Assembly: GCA_963989385.1 (NCBI GenBank)
Contig: OZ022509.1
Coordinates: forward strand, 74,732,667-74,796,666
DNA: 64,000 nucleotides
Direction: 5' to 3'
Source: Ctena decussata
Taxonomy: Eukaryota; Mollusca; Bivalvia; Lucinida; Lucinidae
The translations under genes were made by a program, and so were the position numbers. Numbering within the stretch: the first letter of the stretch is position 1; every line of letters begins with the position of its first letter. This document shows, piece after piece, positions 44,001-54,421 of this stretch. The notes beneath the pieces were generated by a model that saw nothing but the letters and a program-made list of their open reading frames with translations, made no database searches and was not told the DNA's origin.

Positions 44001-47000
44001 AGTTATCTTGTTCCATGTATATATAGATCAAAGGTCAAAGAATAATTTTTCAACCAATAACAGCTAATTCTAAATGAAAGCTTAAGTTGCTTCTTTTGTA
44101 TAAGTTGCATAGCAAGCAGAGGCCCAGAAAAAATACTTCAAAATAATTCTAAGATAATTACTATTAATTCTGCAAGACAGAGGATACAGTATACAAATGT
44201 GCCAATGGAGGTTTTAGAGCCTACTTCGACGTTGAATATGTAAGAAACGTAAGAAATGCATAAAAACAGGTAAAACTGTTGGCTTGTAAATGCAGCTTGC
44301 CCCGGGCATCGTGTAAACACAGCCTGCTCAGGCTGCGCATAAAAGCAGCTTGACTAGGCTTATCAGCACTGACAATTTATGAATCTTCTCAATTTATTTA
44401 CAATAAAGTAATGCTCCATTTTAGCAGACATCACTCAGAAATGTGCTAAACACAAACTGAGAACATTGAAGACCCGAGCCAGTCTGAATCCATCCATATG
44501 ACAAGAGCCTTCATTTTCACTAGATTCCTCACTTGTATGAACAGTAAAAGTTACGATCACACTGCACATATTGCAGTTTACTAGCATACTGCCATATTTT
44601 GTTGGCTACAAAACAGTGTTTTTCCATGTCCAGAATGACCCCAAACATCTAAATCAGTCTTATGAAATTCAGCTCAAATAGATTGGTTTTTCCCCAGAAT
44701 TCCAAAACAAACCAAAAATCTAGATTTTTGGGATTGTTTTGAAACGGAAAAGTCCTCATCTTATAATTGGAGAAATATGGTGTTATTTGTGCAGGATGTT
44801 GAGCTGGGAAAATTGACTAACAAGGAAGAACAACATGAAGCTGAGTTACGAGAGACTAGACGTCATATGGAAGACAAAATGAGAGAATTTCAGATAGATG
44901 CCGTAAGCCACTTTCGTATTGCACTGACCCATTTTTGACTGTTGAACTTTCCCTTCCTTGACCCTGGTCAGACTGTTCTTAAAAGAGCAGTTTGATTTGG
45001 ATCTGTTTCCCCAGACCAGTTGTTCCAGTATATAGAACAAGTATGGTACTTTAAAAAAGCTTCTTTTGTGATTTTTGTAGAATTTATGATGTTCAATGTG
45101 ATTCATTATCAGTGTTGTATGTAATTGGAAGAACTCAGGACCGTATTTTCAGGTGTTTATAAGGGAGTTAGCTCCCTTTAAAGAAGTGCAGTTGAATTTC
45201 TTCTAAATTATATTGGGAGAGCTTGTAGATTGACACCAGATTGATTATAAGGAGCTCTGATCACTCAGGATCTGCATTATTTGTCATTTCACCAGCAGTT
45301 TGTTTACATTTGCGCAAATTTTAGGCAAGTTGCCTATTTGGGGTATTTTGATACCCTCTTGAATGTATGGTTGCACTTTCATGGAAAGTAGCTCATCTAT
45401 TTTCATTTTTGCTGCCCTTCTTAATAGGGGTCAACTCTTAAAGGAAAGTGTTTCCTCTTGTGAGAACAAATTCTTTCTTTTAAGAATTAGACCCCTTTTT
45501 GGCAGTGCTTCATCATTGAGGGAAGCAAACAGAAGTCACAAAAGTTGTTCTGTTAGATAAAATGCAAAGAGATCCCCAAAACATAGAAGTGTACCCATTT
45601 ATAATTTGAATACTGTTAAATGTCTTTAGATATGGCCTGTATTGATAAAATGATTTTTCATGTATTGCTTCAGTCCCAGCAGCAGGTGTCTCGCAAGATT
45701 GCAGAAAAAGAGAATGAAGCTTTAAAAGACGAAATACGGAAGCTACAGGTAAAGTAATTGGTATCAGAGAGCCATGGTCTGATAGGCATAGTGCAAAAGA
45801 CTTATATGAATGGGCCGTCAGTATCCAGTGTAGTTCATATGTCAGTAAATGCATTGGATTGCAACACTCGATGGAAAAAAAGTGCTGTAACTGAATGTCA
45901 GTTATGTTATCTTGGTGTTAATTGGGCTCAGTTGTTCAAAACTAAAGACCTCATTAGTTCAAGAAACATTAAATTTTCAAAGGTATTGCAAGCAAAAAGA
46001 GTGCCGATTTTGCTGAAAAAGTGTGAGGTCAAAACTGTCACTTTTTTTTTTTAATAAAAAAATATTAAGAAATATAATTCTGTGGGTACTTGAAGACTTA
46101 AGGAATCCTCGACCAACGACTTGGTTAAGCTTACGATGCTTTAAAGAACTGGGTCCAGAGCTGTAGATGAGAGGGAGTGTTTGGTGATAATCAGGGATAT
46201 TTTTGTTAATTCTGCACACAAACATATGTAGTTACTCCTCATCTGATCTGTCTCAGATGAGGGTCACAACTTACGTTTTTGATTTAAAATAAGAAAAATT
46301 ATCCCTCGGTTATCATTAAAATATTCTCTCTTATCTGGAGCTCTGGTGTTAACGCTTCCACACTGTCCATTGGGAAGTAAGTATTTAAAGATTTGTGCTT
46401 CTCTGACTGCAGTTTTACTAATGTGTAATAAAAAAAATTAATGTAGCTATCAACCCATAAAGCTCCAAAATAGCAGCTGACAAAATTTACATCTGCAAAG
46501 TTTCAAAAATGCTTTCTTCGAGGCTATATCATATGGGAAGACAAAGACTAGAGGTCAGACAGTGTAGACCCAGATGAGGTGAGCTCATCTTGATCTTCAT
46601 TGGTTGCAAATTCAACTATTTTTGGGATTACCAATGAAAGTTTACAATGATGATGTCGCATTGACGTCAGTAAGACGTCATTTTGATGTCCTGTGCCCGC
46701 TGCAGGGTTTTTTTTAAGCGCGGGTCCGTTGGCCAGGGCCCGTTGATTTTGGCCTCGGGCCAGTTAAATGCCACTGTAGCAGGTCCGTCAGGCCAGTTGA
46801 ATTTCAGGGAGTCATTTCGAAAACCACCTGAAAACCAGTCTACTTTCGTTTTGCTACGGATGATTTCATTGGATGATCAGAAATGTTTAATCCAATGAAA
46901 TTTCTCCTCGCATTGCAAATAGACAATATGGCCGACCGATGAAGTTTGGGGATGAATCGCAGAAGTCACATGTAAAAAAATGGACCCCAAAGGACTTCTG

Positions 47001-47815
47001 CGCTTATTTCAACCCCCGCCATCTAAAAAACAAAAACAGCTGCTTAAGTCCGATGAAGAAAAAAAGCCACCCGAGACAAATACGAACAGTCTGGCTGCCA
47101 TCGGTACTTTCAACCTGGGTGGCTGACTGAATTCAAGTGCCTGAAGTGGCTCGAGTTTGATGATGCCCTAGGAATGAAATGTTCAATTTGTAAAACTAGG
47201 GACACAGTTGGCTCTTATGTTACTGGATGCACCAATTACAAGAAAACCTCACTGCTATATCATGAGGTATCAGACTTGGCTTAATGGGTTAATTATCTTG
47301 AACATTCAGATACTAAACAACTACAGATAAGACTGGATATTTGGTGATAAAGGATCATACATTTTAATGGTGCTTTATTTTATTGAATATAATTAGTCCT
47401 GTATATTCCGCATTGGAAAAATAGTCGGGCCAGTTGAAAATTTGGATGGCCAGTAGATTTTCCGGCCAGGTGGCCCTGCAGGCCAATGGCATTTTGGTCC
47501 CTAGGAAAACCCCTGCGCTGGGATTATTGTCCAGCTGACCAACTCTTCCCTACAAAACAGAAGCAGATATGGGATCTTCTCAAGAGCTCTTGATTTATTT
47601 TATTATTTGCAAAGCTGACCAACTACTCCCTACAGAAGCAGATTCGAGAGCATGAAAGCCACGAGAAAGTTCAAGCAACAGAGAGAGAACAGCACATTAG
47701 ACAGATGTCACAGTTTGAAACTCAGTTCAAGCAGGTTACAAATCTTACTAAAGACGTGACTGGCAAACTGGCGAAACTGGAGAAAGACAGTAAGATGTTT
47801 ATCGTAGAGTTGTAG
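40431..47815 (+). CDS. Coiled-coil protein of unknown identity (whole gene, 6 coding exons)
   Basis: Six plus-strand exons (40431-40476, 43460-43533, 43908-43979, 44795-44902, 45674-45748, 47636-47815) join with compatible phases (phase 1 at the first junction, then phase 0) into 184 residues. After a short polar N-terminus (MSVDVSCEGDNKASEG) almost everything is charged heptad sequence, for example YEIIEELRMRRDLDVENERK, HEAELRETRRHMEDKMREF and KENEALKDEIRKLQ, so a long parallel coiled coil is expected. No signal peptide or membrane segment is seen. The C-terminal exon (FKQVTNL...KLAKLEKDS) faintly recalls taxilin, but the upstream order does not, so I leave it unnamed. An AATAAA about 90 nt after the stop supports the 3' end. 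A 1.4-kb transposon lies in intron 1 and a hAT remnant in intron 5. Confidence 0.72.
40648..40720. mobile_element. Short GATCAGACTGCTCC palindrome copy
   Basis: 'tctagaccctgatcagactg' and inverse 'gcagtcttgtctgaggttgc'. In intron 1 of the coiled-coil gene. Confidence 0.6.
41037..41076. repeat. (AC)n microsatellite
   Basis: About 19 uninterrupted AC dinucleotides. Confidence 0.95.
41131..42574. mobile_element. Long (1.44 kb) relative of the CAGAGCTC MITEs
   Basis: Ends CAGGGCTCCAGATAAG / CTTATCTGGAGCACTG, same as the small MITEs, flanked by ATAAG on both sides. The left end has several 'ttaattgggtatt' repeats; the middle is CpG-richer with promoter-like CCAAT and CACGTG words. No transposase frame. 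It fills half of intron 1 of the coiled-coil gene. Confidence 0.78.
42679..42745. mobile_element. Short AGCAAACAGTG palindrome copy
   Basis: 'agcaaacagtgtagactccg' and inverse 'gctgcactgtttgctc'. Confidence 0.6.
42876..42943. mobile_element. Short AGCAAACAGTG palindrome copy, variant centre
   Basis: 'gcaaacagcgtagatcctga', centre 'ggcggctcatattgagctgcc' shortened here to its arms GGCGGCTCA / TGAGCTGCC, then 'gggtctactctgtttgc'. Confidence 0.6.
43082..43240. mobile_element. GTACACC / AAAGAATTTGCTCC repeat, copy joined to a MITE
   Basis: 'ggctacacctccatgtttat', 'agggaaacaactcttgtgac' and 'aagagttggcccccattt'. The right end is replaced by the MITE at 43241. Confidence 0.65.
43241..43437. mobile_element. 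TGAGCCGCGACAC MITE, left end missing
   Basis: 'agactcagatcagcctgggc', 'tctgatcagactagacggat' and 'ttggttttgtcgtgtcccag'. It ends only about 22 bp before the acceptor of coiled-coil exon 2. Confidence 0.82.
43460..43533 (+). CDS. Coiled-coil gene exon 2
   Basis: Acceptor TTTTTTCTACAG|, two nt completing glycine, then FSNIERMRFRSLTYEIIEEL and RMRR, and donor AGG|GTTTGT. Start of the heptad region. Confidence 0.75.
43908..43979 (+). CDS. Coiled-coil gene exon 3
   Basis: Acceptor ATATTGCAG|, 24 codons in phase 0: DLDVENERKIQLLLQDKFEL then GRKL. The donor CTG|GTATAA is the weakest in the gene. Confidence 0.75.
44795..44902 (+). CDS. Coiled-coil gene exon 4
   Basis: Acceptor TTTGTGCAG|, 36 codons in phase 0: DVELGKLTNKEEQHEAELRE then TRRHMEDKMREFQIDA. 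Donor GCC|GTAAGC. Clear heptad periodicity with alternating acidic and basic residues. Confidence 0.8.
44946..45015. mobile_element. Short GGTCAGACTGTTC palindrome copy
   Basis: 'gaccctggtcagactgttct' and inverse 'gagcagtttgatttggatct', just after coiled-coil exon 4. Confidence 0.55.
45361..45608. mobile_element. AAAGAATTTGCTCC repeat, inverted copy
   Basis: 'tttcatttttgctgcccttc', 'aggggtcaactcttaaagga', 'gcaaacagaagtcacaaaag' and 'agtgtacccatttataat', opposite orientation to the first copies. Confidence 0.65.
45674..45748 (+). CDS. Coiled-coil gene exon 5
   Basis: Acceptor TTGCTTCAG|, 25 codons in phase 0: [20 protein letters not shown] then IRKLQ. Donor CAG|GTAAAG. Confidence 0.8.
46156..46345. 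mobile_element. CAGAGCTC palindromic MITE, diverged copy
   Basis: CAGAGCTGTAGATGAGAGGG start and CTCTTATCTGGAGCTCTG end with usual arms and a shortened fold. Confidence 0.85.
46703..47514 (+). mobile_element. Decayed hAT element with zinc-finger remnant
   Basis: Inverted ends CAGGGTTTTTTTTAAG / GTCCCTAGGAAAACCCCTG, flanked by CGCTG on both sides. A broken frame inside reads WTPKDFCAYFNPRHLKNK and, in another frame, FQPGWLTEFKCLKWLEFDDA, MKCSICKTRDTV then GCTNYKKTSLLYHE, the C-x2-C...H pattern of the N-terminal zinc finger of hAT transposases. The catalytic domain is absent. In intron 5 of the coiled-coil gene. Confidence 0.75.
47533..47570 (+). repeat. Partial duplicate of coiled-coil exon 6's splice junction
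   Basis: 'gctgaccaactcttccctac', AAAACAG then AAGCAGATA copies the acceptor and first codons of exon 6 (from 47614). Read from here the frame meets TGA after ten codons. Confidence 0.75.
47636..47815 (+). CDS. Coiled-coil gene terminal exon 6
   Basis: Acceptor TCCCTACAG|, 59 codons then TAG: KQIREHESHEKVQATEREQH..., FETQFKQVTNLTKDVTGKLA and KLEKDSKMFIVEL. An embedded GACA|GTAAGA at 47789/47790 is a good alternative donor that would replace the last eight residues if a further exon exists. The nearby poly(A) signal favours the terminal reading. A partial duplicate of the exon's 5' boundary sits about 80 bp upstream (from 47533). Confidence 0.75.
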   Translation, partial: KQIREHESHEKVQATEREQHIRQMSQFETQFKQVTNLTKDVTGKLAKLEKDSKMFIVEL

Positions 47816-47905
47816 TAAATGTTGCCCCCTGTAGCTTCCTGTAATTTTCAAAATTTTGTCCCCAGGGGTTATCTGCCCCTGACCTAAGACTAGATACATG
47901 TATGA

Positions 47906-47911
47906 AATAAA
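47906..47911 (+). terminator. Poly(A) signal AATAAA of the coiled-coil gene
   Basis: Canonical AATAAA embedded in an A-rich run, about 90 nt after the TAG of exon 6. It supports transcript termination here, although A-rich DNA can carry such hexamers by chance. Confidence 0.5.
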
Positions 47912-48758
47912 AAAAAATCTATATAAAATCAGAGGTAAAAGGGATTTTTATGAAATGTACAAGTGAGCAAAGCAATAAAAACTCTCTTTGATGGTCAGAA
48001 TTGTATTCCAAGGAAATTAGCTGCCTCTGCCCTGGAGCAAAGAATGCATAAAATCATGGGAAAAAATCTACTAAAGGTAAAAGAAAGGAAAATGGTTTGC
48101 TTTGCGGTGTGTTACATATAGTTGTTCATGTTTCTTGTATTGTATGCATAACTTAATATTTTCAGGCAGTTCTTTTAGATAGGGTTCCCACAGGTCAAGG
48201 TAAGGCTTGATTATGAAGATAATTATTGTGACCATACCGAGGGTATGGATCCCATTAGTGTCAGTGCATGTGCCTGCTGCATAATATCTCGAGGTTCCCA
48301 CACGTTAGGCAAAAGTATGGAAAATTTATTTTTTTCATGTTCAGGGAAAAGTCAGGGAATTTGAGACTGGTAAAGGACATTTTGAATGTAAGGCAAAAGT
48401 CACTGCAAAATCTGGGAATTCTGGTTATACTACTGGGCAAAGGATGTGAAATTGTTATGGAAAACCAGCGAAACACTAGGTAACTGTCACTAGGCATTTT
48501 ACATCAAAGTCGTGGGAGGCTGAGAAAAAGATGAAGCAGTGACAGTTTGTTTTGAAATTGTCGTTTAAAATGTTGTTACTAGCTGCTTCAGGAGAATGAT
48601 GTGAAAAAGACATGAAATCACTTAGAAAGATACCCACAAAAATGCTATTAAAATACCACAATTTTAATGATGATATGTGTCTATTGCATTAATGTGCAAA
48701 ACATAAGCGGGGTTGGGGTATAACTAGAGCACAAAGATGTCAAAACAATAATGTATTG

Positions 48759-50143
48759 CAGAGCTCCAGATAATTTTTACAGTGGTTTCAGTATTTACCA
48801 AACAGAATTTTAACCTTTTCAGTAACTTGATGAGTCCTTTCAGTATCGGTACTCATGCGATCCAGTGGTTGTTCAGTATCTTTTTAACGCACAACTGGTC
48901 TCCCAAAATGTCAGTCTACTTGTTCTTGTCCAGGGTTCTAGCTTAAAATTCTGGACAACAGGAAGTACACATGTACAGATAGCAAGAAAACCAGAGAAAC
49001 AGTTTGTTCTCTTTCTATTAGAACATCACTCAGTTCTTTGACATGTGCAAGAATACAAAAACAAAACAACTGAAGTTGAAATACCAGTTTGTTCATCTTA
49101 TTCTGACTAGAAAATTATTGTGAACATGTAAATTATTAAAATATTATCAAGTGCACCTTACAGAAAACCATTTAAACTACAATCCTGCAAAAAAGCAACT
49201 TAGGGCAGTCATCCTAAAGTTTTATTGTTGTTTTCCTAACCACAAGGTGACTGGTAGATGTAAAGAGAATGCCAACCAGAATGCCAAACATTTTCTGCAA
49301 ACACTACTTGACCAAACATAATGCTAATCAATGGTCTTGTCTAGGGTTGGCAGAAACTGTTTGCATTCTGGTTGGCATTTTATTCACATGTACCAGTCAC
49401 CTTATCACCAATCAACTATGATGGGCAAGCAGATCTGCGCGCCGACAATCGCTTTTCCGGCGTGAAATAATCAAACAAAGGATTTTTTTATTTGTGGCCA
49501 ACAACTTTACTTTCGTTTTTCAGGTGTACTCGATTCGTTCTAATTAGCCTGTGAAATACGCCGCTGGCTTACACTGGTATAGGGGTCCCTCGAATCACCC
49601 CAAACCGCTAAAAGCACCAACAAACTCATTTTTTTTATTATTAATAATTGAAGTGACTTGGAAATATGTGTTAATGCTTGAAAGAATCGTTATTTTATAT
49701 AGTTAAAGTGATTTTTGAATTTGCTGCTGCTTTGTAGTAATAGGACTACCTTAGTCCGCTTGGTATTTACTGTTGTTGTTCCTGTATTTGAAAGCCGTGT
49801 TGTAGTAAAGAAGTGCGTCTCAGGATTAAGCTGATCATCGGAACGCTTGCATATTAGACAAACATTTAAAATGGACGAGAAAGTGAGCTTCTCAAGAACT
49901 GAAATAGTTTGACTGGATAAGGAATTGTTTTTTAAAGAGTTTATGTAGATTTGAGCTGATAATTATCAACAGACATGGTCCAGTCGCCCGGAGCGAGATT
50001 CGTAAATACGTAACAAAACAAAACCACGTGCGTAAGGTGAGAAATGTCAGCTGTAAGTGATACGACTGAAATTTGAAAGGCATTCGTATTTTGGCATTGT
50101 CAGTGCGTAATTTACGAAAATACGAAGCTTATCTGGCTCTCTG
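48759..50143. mobile_element. Long (1.39 kb) relative of the CAGAGCTC MITEs, 7-bp target duplication
   Basis: Ends CAGAGCTCCAGATAA / CTTATCTGGCTCTCTG, flanked by TGTATTG on both sides (48752-48758 and 50144-50150). Inside is a foldback 'aaggtgactggtagatgtaa', 'aatgccaaccagaatgccaa' with inverse at about 49370. No transposase frame recognised. Confidence 0.82.
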
Positions 50144-51000
50144 TGTATTGTGGGGCCATTCAAAATGATGTTGTGAAGAATTTGCTGTTATACTGACTTT
50201 CATTAGAAAGGGTATTGACTGTGTTTGAAGCAAAGTTCTCTTCTCATGCCTAACTAGATCACCAAAAAATTAAGAGCTATGCAAAAGGCAGGTGTACCAT
50301 TAGGGGGAGGAAGGGGAGGGGGGATTCGGGTTCCCATTTACGCAGACTTTATCCCCACGGCTACACTTTAGGAATTTCTAAAGAAAATATCGTATATGTG
50401 ATAATTTTTGCGGTGTTCCATTTTTCATGGTATTTCACGGTCACTTAGAAACCGCAAATATTAAAATTGTGAAATAATTTCCAGTTTCTTACAAAGTATC
50501 TTCAGTAGACACAGTGTCCATAATATTTGTCTCTGTTTGCTTCGGTAAATTCTGGTACCTTTCACTTGATCCAGTTCTTTCATTTACCTGCGGCATGGCT
50601 GCAGGGTATTGTACAAACTGGCTCAAGTAAAAAACAAGCGATTTATTTTTCATGCATGTTATTGACCGCGAAAATTGAAAATTGCAAAAATTAATCTTTA
50701 TGTTTTTGACCCTGAACCGTGAAAATTTGACCCTTGAAAATTACCTCTTATACGGTATACAATCCCACACCTGCATGTAGAGATTGTATGATAATGAAAT
50801 CATTCTGACAGAACTTTTGTGAGTTTTATTAACACTTCAAATAGAATAAGGTGAGGTTTTCTGCATTAACCTATTAACTTGAAGTTGGCTGTGAGGTCAA
50901 AATGTTTAATATTGAAATTTAAATGTAAATGTCCAACATTCAGATGTTACGAAAGTTTGGTACCTTAATGGCCATAAATATTGAGATAAAAGTACTTAAG

Positions 51001-51066
51001 CAGATAGTGTAGACCTGGATCAGACTGCTCCTAGGAGCAGTCTGATCAGGATCTGCACTGTATGCC
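51001..51066. mobile_element. Short GATCAGACTGCTCC palindrome, best copy
   Basis: Near-perfect 'gatcagactgctcc' / 'ggagcagtctgatc' around TAGGAGC, with outer 'gtgtagacctg' / 'atctgcactgt'. Confidence 0.75.
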
Positions 51067-51473
51067 GTCTTTCTACCAATTTTATGGCAAATCACCAAAA
51101 AGTAAAATCGACTTGTAATTTTAAGATAAATACAGATATTTCTTAATTGTCCCAAAATTTAGGGTGATTTCATTAAAATAGGCATTTAAAGAAGAGATTA
51201 ACCAATAAGTGTCCAGTCCAGGTCAGAGAGTTACCTCAAAGTTCAGATTTTACTGGCTTTGCTATAATTTGGTTCAAGGTGACCAAAATTGTGACCGAAA
51301 TTCAGAATATAAGACTGAAAAAATCTGGCACTGGTTAAAATTATTTCTTGTAAGATCTGTATGGAATATCGAAAAGTATGACACAACTTTTACCATCATA
51401 ATATTTATTATAGCATCTCAGAATGGCTCAGAATAACAGAAACAGTGGATGAAATCCTTGGTCAAACATTTTT

Positions 51474-52860
51474 AGCTCGCCCGAACAAAGTTCTGGAAGA
51501 GCTATTGCACTACCCCCAGCGTCGGTATTTGCGTTGGCAGCGGTGTTTGCGGCGGTGGCGGCATTAGCAAAATGTTAAAGTTTTGCGTTATAGTTGTTAA
51601 GATCTTAAAGTTTCTAAACCCTTTGATCGATTTAAGTTATATTTGGTATGATAATGGATATTGGTCCTAAATTTTATTCAGCACTATCCCCACCCCCCAG
51701 ACACGACCTATAGGTCAAGGTCACAAAATTAGAAATTTCATGTTAAAGTTTTACGTTAAAGTTTTTAAGATATCATATTTTCTAAACCCTTGGATCAATT
51801 TGAATTATATTTGGTATGATGATAGATATTGGTCTGAAATTTTATTCTACAGCATCCCCACCCCTGCACATGACCTATAGGTCAAGGTCATGGACTTAGA
51901 CATTTTATGTTAAAGTTTTTAAGATCTTAGAGTTTCTAAACCTTTCAATCGATTTGAATTATATTTGGTTTGATGATAGGTATTGGTCAGAAATTTTGTT
52001 CAACTACATCCCCACCCTGGACATGACCTATAGGTCAAGGTCACAGACTTAGCACTTTTATGTTAAAGTTTTATTTTAAAGTTTTCTTAAGATGTCATAG
52101 TTTCTAAAACATTTAATCTTTTTTAATTATATTTGGTTTGATGATAGATATAAGTTGGATGTTTTATCAACTGCATCCCCACCCCAGGACATGACCAATA
52201 GGTCAAGGTCACAGACTTAGAAAAATTTCATGTTAAAATTGATGTCAAAGTCTTTGAAATCTCATAGCTTCTCAGTGTTAGAAATAAGGGCCAGACAGCA
52301 ACTTGCCCTGGGGGCAACCTGAAATGAATTTCAACTTGCCCCCAAGATTTCAACTTGCCCCCCTGTATTTCATTGCAGTTTAACTGTTTACATGTCATTT
52401 TCTTCCGAAGTCACATACATAAACAGAGTCCAAAAATGATCTCCCTCTCTAAGACACTAAGAATGAATTCATGAACTGCAGAGATAACTGACCAACAGTT
52501 TTGATCACAGCTGCCTAATCATTTTCACAGCACTACTTTGACTGGGATTCTTTTTATTTTTCTCCTTCAAAACAATATATTGGTGGGTTTCAAACTTCTC
52601 ATGCAAAACGTCAAAAAAGACATGAAAGAAAATAATTTTCCAGAATTTTATCTCCCAGAATTTCAGGTTGTCCAGGGGGCAACCTTCCAAGATTATCAGC
52701 TTGCCCCCAGCAAATTTAACCTGTGTCAGGCAAGTGGGCAATTGCTTATTTCTAAAACTGGCTTCTAAACCCTTGGATGGATTTGAATTTAATCTAGTAT
52801 GATGATAGATATGTCAGAAATTTTATTCAGCACCATCCCCACCCCTAAGAAACAAATACT
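51474..52860 (-). mobile_element. Tandem-core element with 3' hairpin, 5' end not found
   Basis: The hairpin at 51474-51503 (AGCTCGCCCGAAC / GTTCTGGAAGAGCT) marks the 3' end of a minus-strand element. The core has units of about 160 bp ('gacctataggtcaaggtcac', 'tttctaaacccttggatcaa', 'atcccc accc' words). A hAT-like MITE (52273-52760) is inserted in the core. The usual 5' mini-hairpin was not seen. Confidence 0.65.
52273..52760. mobile_element. CAGTGTTAGAAATAAG hAT-like MITE, long copy, nested
   Basis: 488 bp, ends CAGTGTTAGAAATAAG / CTTATTTCTAAAACTG, flanked by GCTTCT on both sides (52267-52272 and 52761-52766). Internal 'caacttgccctgggggcaac' and inverse-like 'ggttgtccagggggcaacct'. Confidence 0.82.
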
Positions 52861-53478
52861 AGCACTTGAAGATTGACAAGGGCAGGTTCATGCAAGCTAT
52901 CCTGTCTGGCTATAGGTCTTGTTTTAACAGAAAAGTAAGAAAAAGTATCCAGATAATGATCAGATACTGTCTTTTATGTTGGAATGTAGTCAGTTCTGTA
53001 CAGGCAAACAGTATATATCATTGTAGCCCTTGTTTGGTGTAAACTTTAAAACGAAATTTGACATTTAACTTCCTACCAGCTGAAACAGTCTCTCAGTGCC
53101 TGCTTGTATGTGACTGTAAATGAGAACAAAGACATGGTAATGAAATTCATATCTTTTCTTCTTAATGGATGAGGTGGAGTGAGATATGACTTGACATAGT
53201 TTCTGCATGGCAGATATTTAAAATAGTAGAGTGGAATTTACTGGGCCCAGTTGTTCAAAATGAAGTTCAAGTGTTAGTCAAAGATTTGTTAAAGTGTTTT
53301 AGTTTTTTTTTGCTAAAAAAGGGAGGAGCTTTTGCAGTGCAAAAGCTCCTCAATTATTTTTTGCTAAAAAAGGCTGTGTTTTTGTGGATAATACAATTGA
53401 AATTTTAACGTCTCGTCAATCAACAACATTGTTAGTTTTGAACAACCAGACCCAGTCCATCTCTGTGACGAACATAAT

Positions 53479-53716
53479 TGAGCCGCAACGCGAGAAAACC
53501 AACAATGTGGTTGTGCGCCCAGCGCAGACTCAGATCAGCCTGGGCATACGCCCAGTCTGACCAGAGTCTTCGCTGCCCGCTTGGAGGTAGCTTAGACCCT
53601 TAGCTACTCTTTGAGCGCCTAGCGAAGACTCTGATCAGACTGGGCGAATGCCCAGGCTGATCTGAGTCTGCGCTGGGCGCACAACTACATTGTTGGTTTT
53701 CTCGTGTCGCGGCTCA
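53479..53716. mobile_element. TGAGCCGCGACAC MITE, near-consensus copy
   Basis: 238 bp, long arms: 'ccgcaacgcgagaaaaccaa' to 'ttggttttctcgtgtcgcgg', with 'gcgcccagcgcagactcaga' inverted as 'ctgagtctgcgctgggcgca'. Confidence 0.9.
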
Positions 53717-53772
53717 ACTGTAGAAATGCAGCTTTGATGTATTAAATGGATGAGAAATATTTAACAGATAAA

Positions 53773-53984
53773 TGGGCCACGACACAACAAAATCAACAGT
53801 CATGTGCCCCCAGTGAAAAAACTTAGATCAGCCTCGGGATCCACCCAGTCTGATCAAATTCTTCACTGCTGGCGTGGAGGTAGCTTAGACCCTTAGCTAC
53901 CCTTTAAGCACATAGTGAATGCCTAGGCTTATCTGTTTGCTTGGCACACATGCCACTTTTTTGGTTTTGTGATGTTGCGGCTCA
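53773..53984. mobile_element. TGAGCCGCGACAC MITE, diverged copy
   Basis: Only 56 bp from the previous copy, same orientation, older, with a deletion in the right arm. Confidence 0.8.
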
Positions 53985-54421
53985 GATGGGTGGGAATCAA
54001 AGAATTTATACCATTTTTCAGAGGAAGAGGTGTCTCTCTCTGCATTATTTAACATAGTACATGTACTTTGTTTCTTTTTTCAGAATAATGTCTTGCAATA
54101 AACAATATGTTGAATGAAAACCGGAAATGAAACTTGTTGTATCACATGGTGACTCATAATGAGTGCTTGCCTTTACACTGTTAGCCATCTAGTCTTAAAA
54201 TTCTAAATGTGATAAAACCTGGACAAAATATTTTATGAAATTTACAAACATAAGTTTTGTCGTCTCCTTTCTTGGCATTTTAAAGGTAAAGCTGAATATA
54301 ATTGCCAGTGATGTGTCAGTGGATGAAATTGCAATCAGTGCAGATTCTAATCTTTAATATGGGTCTACACTGTTCAGCTCCTATGCTAATTTAGTACCCT
54401 TATGCTAACTTGTGTCACTAG

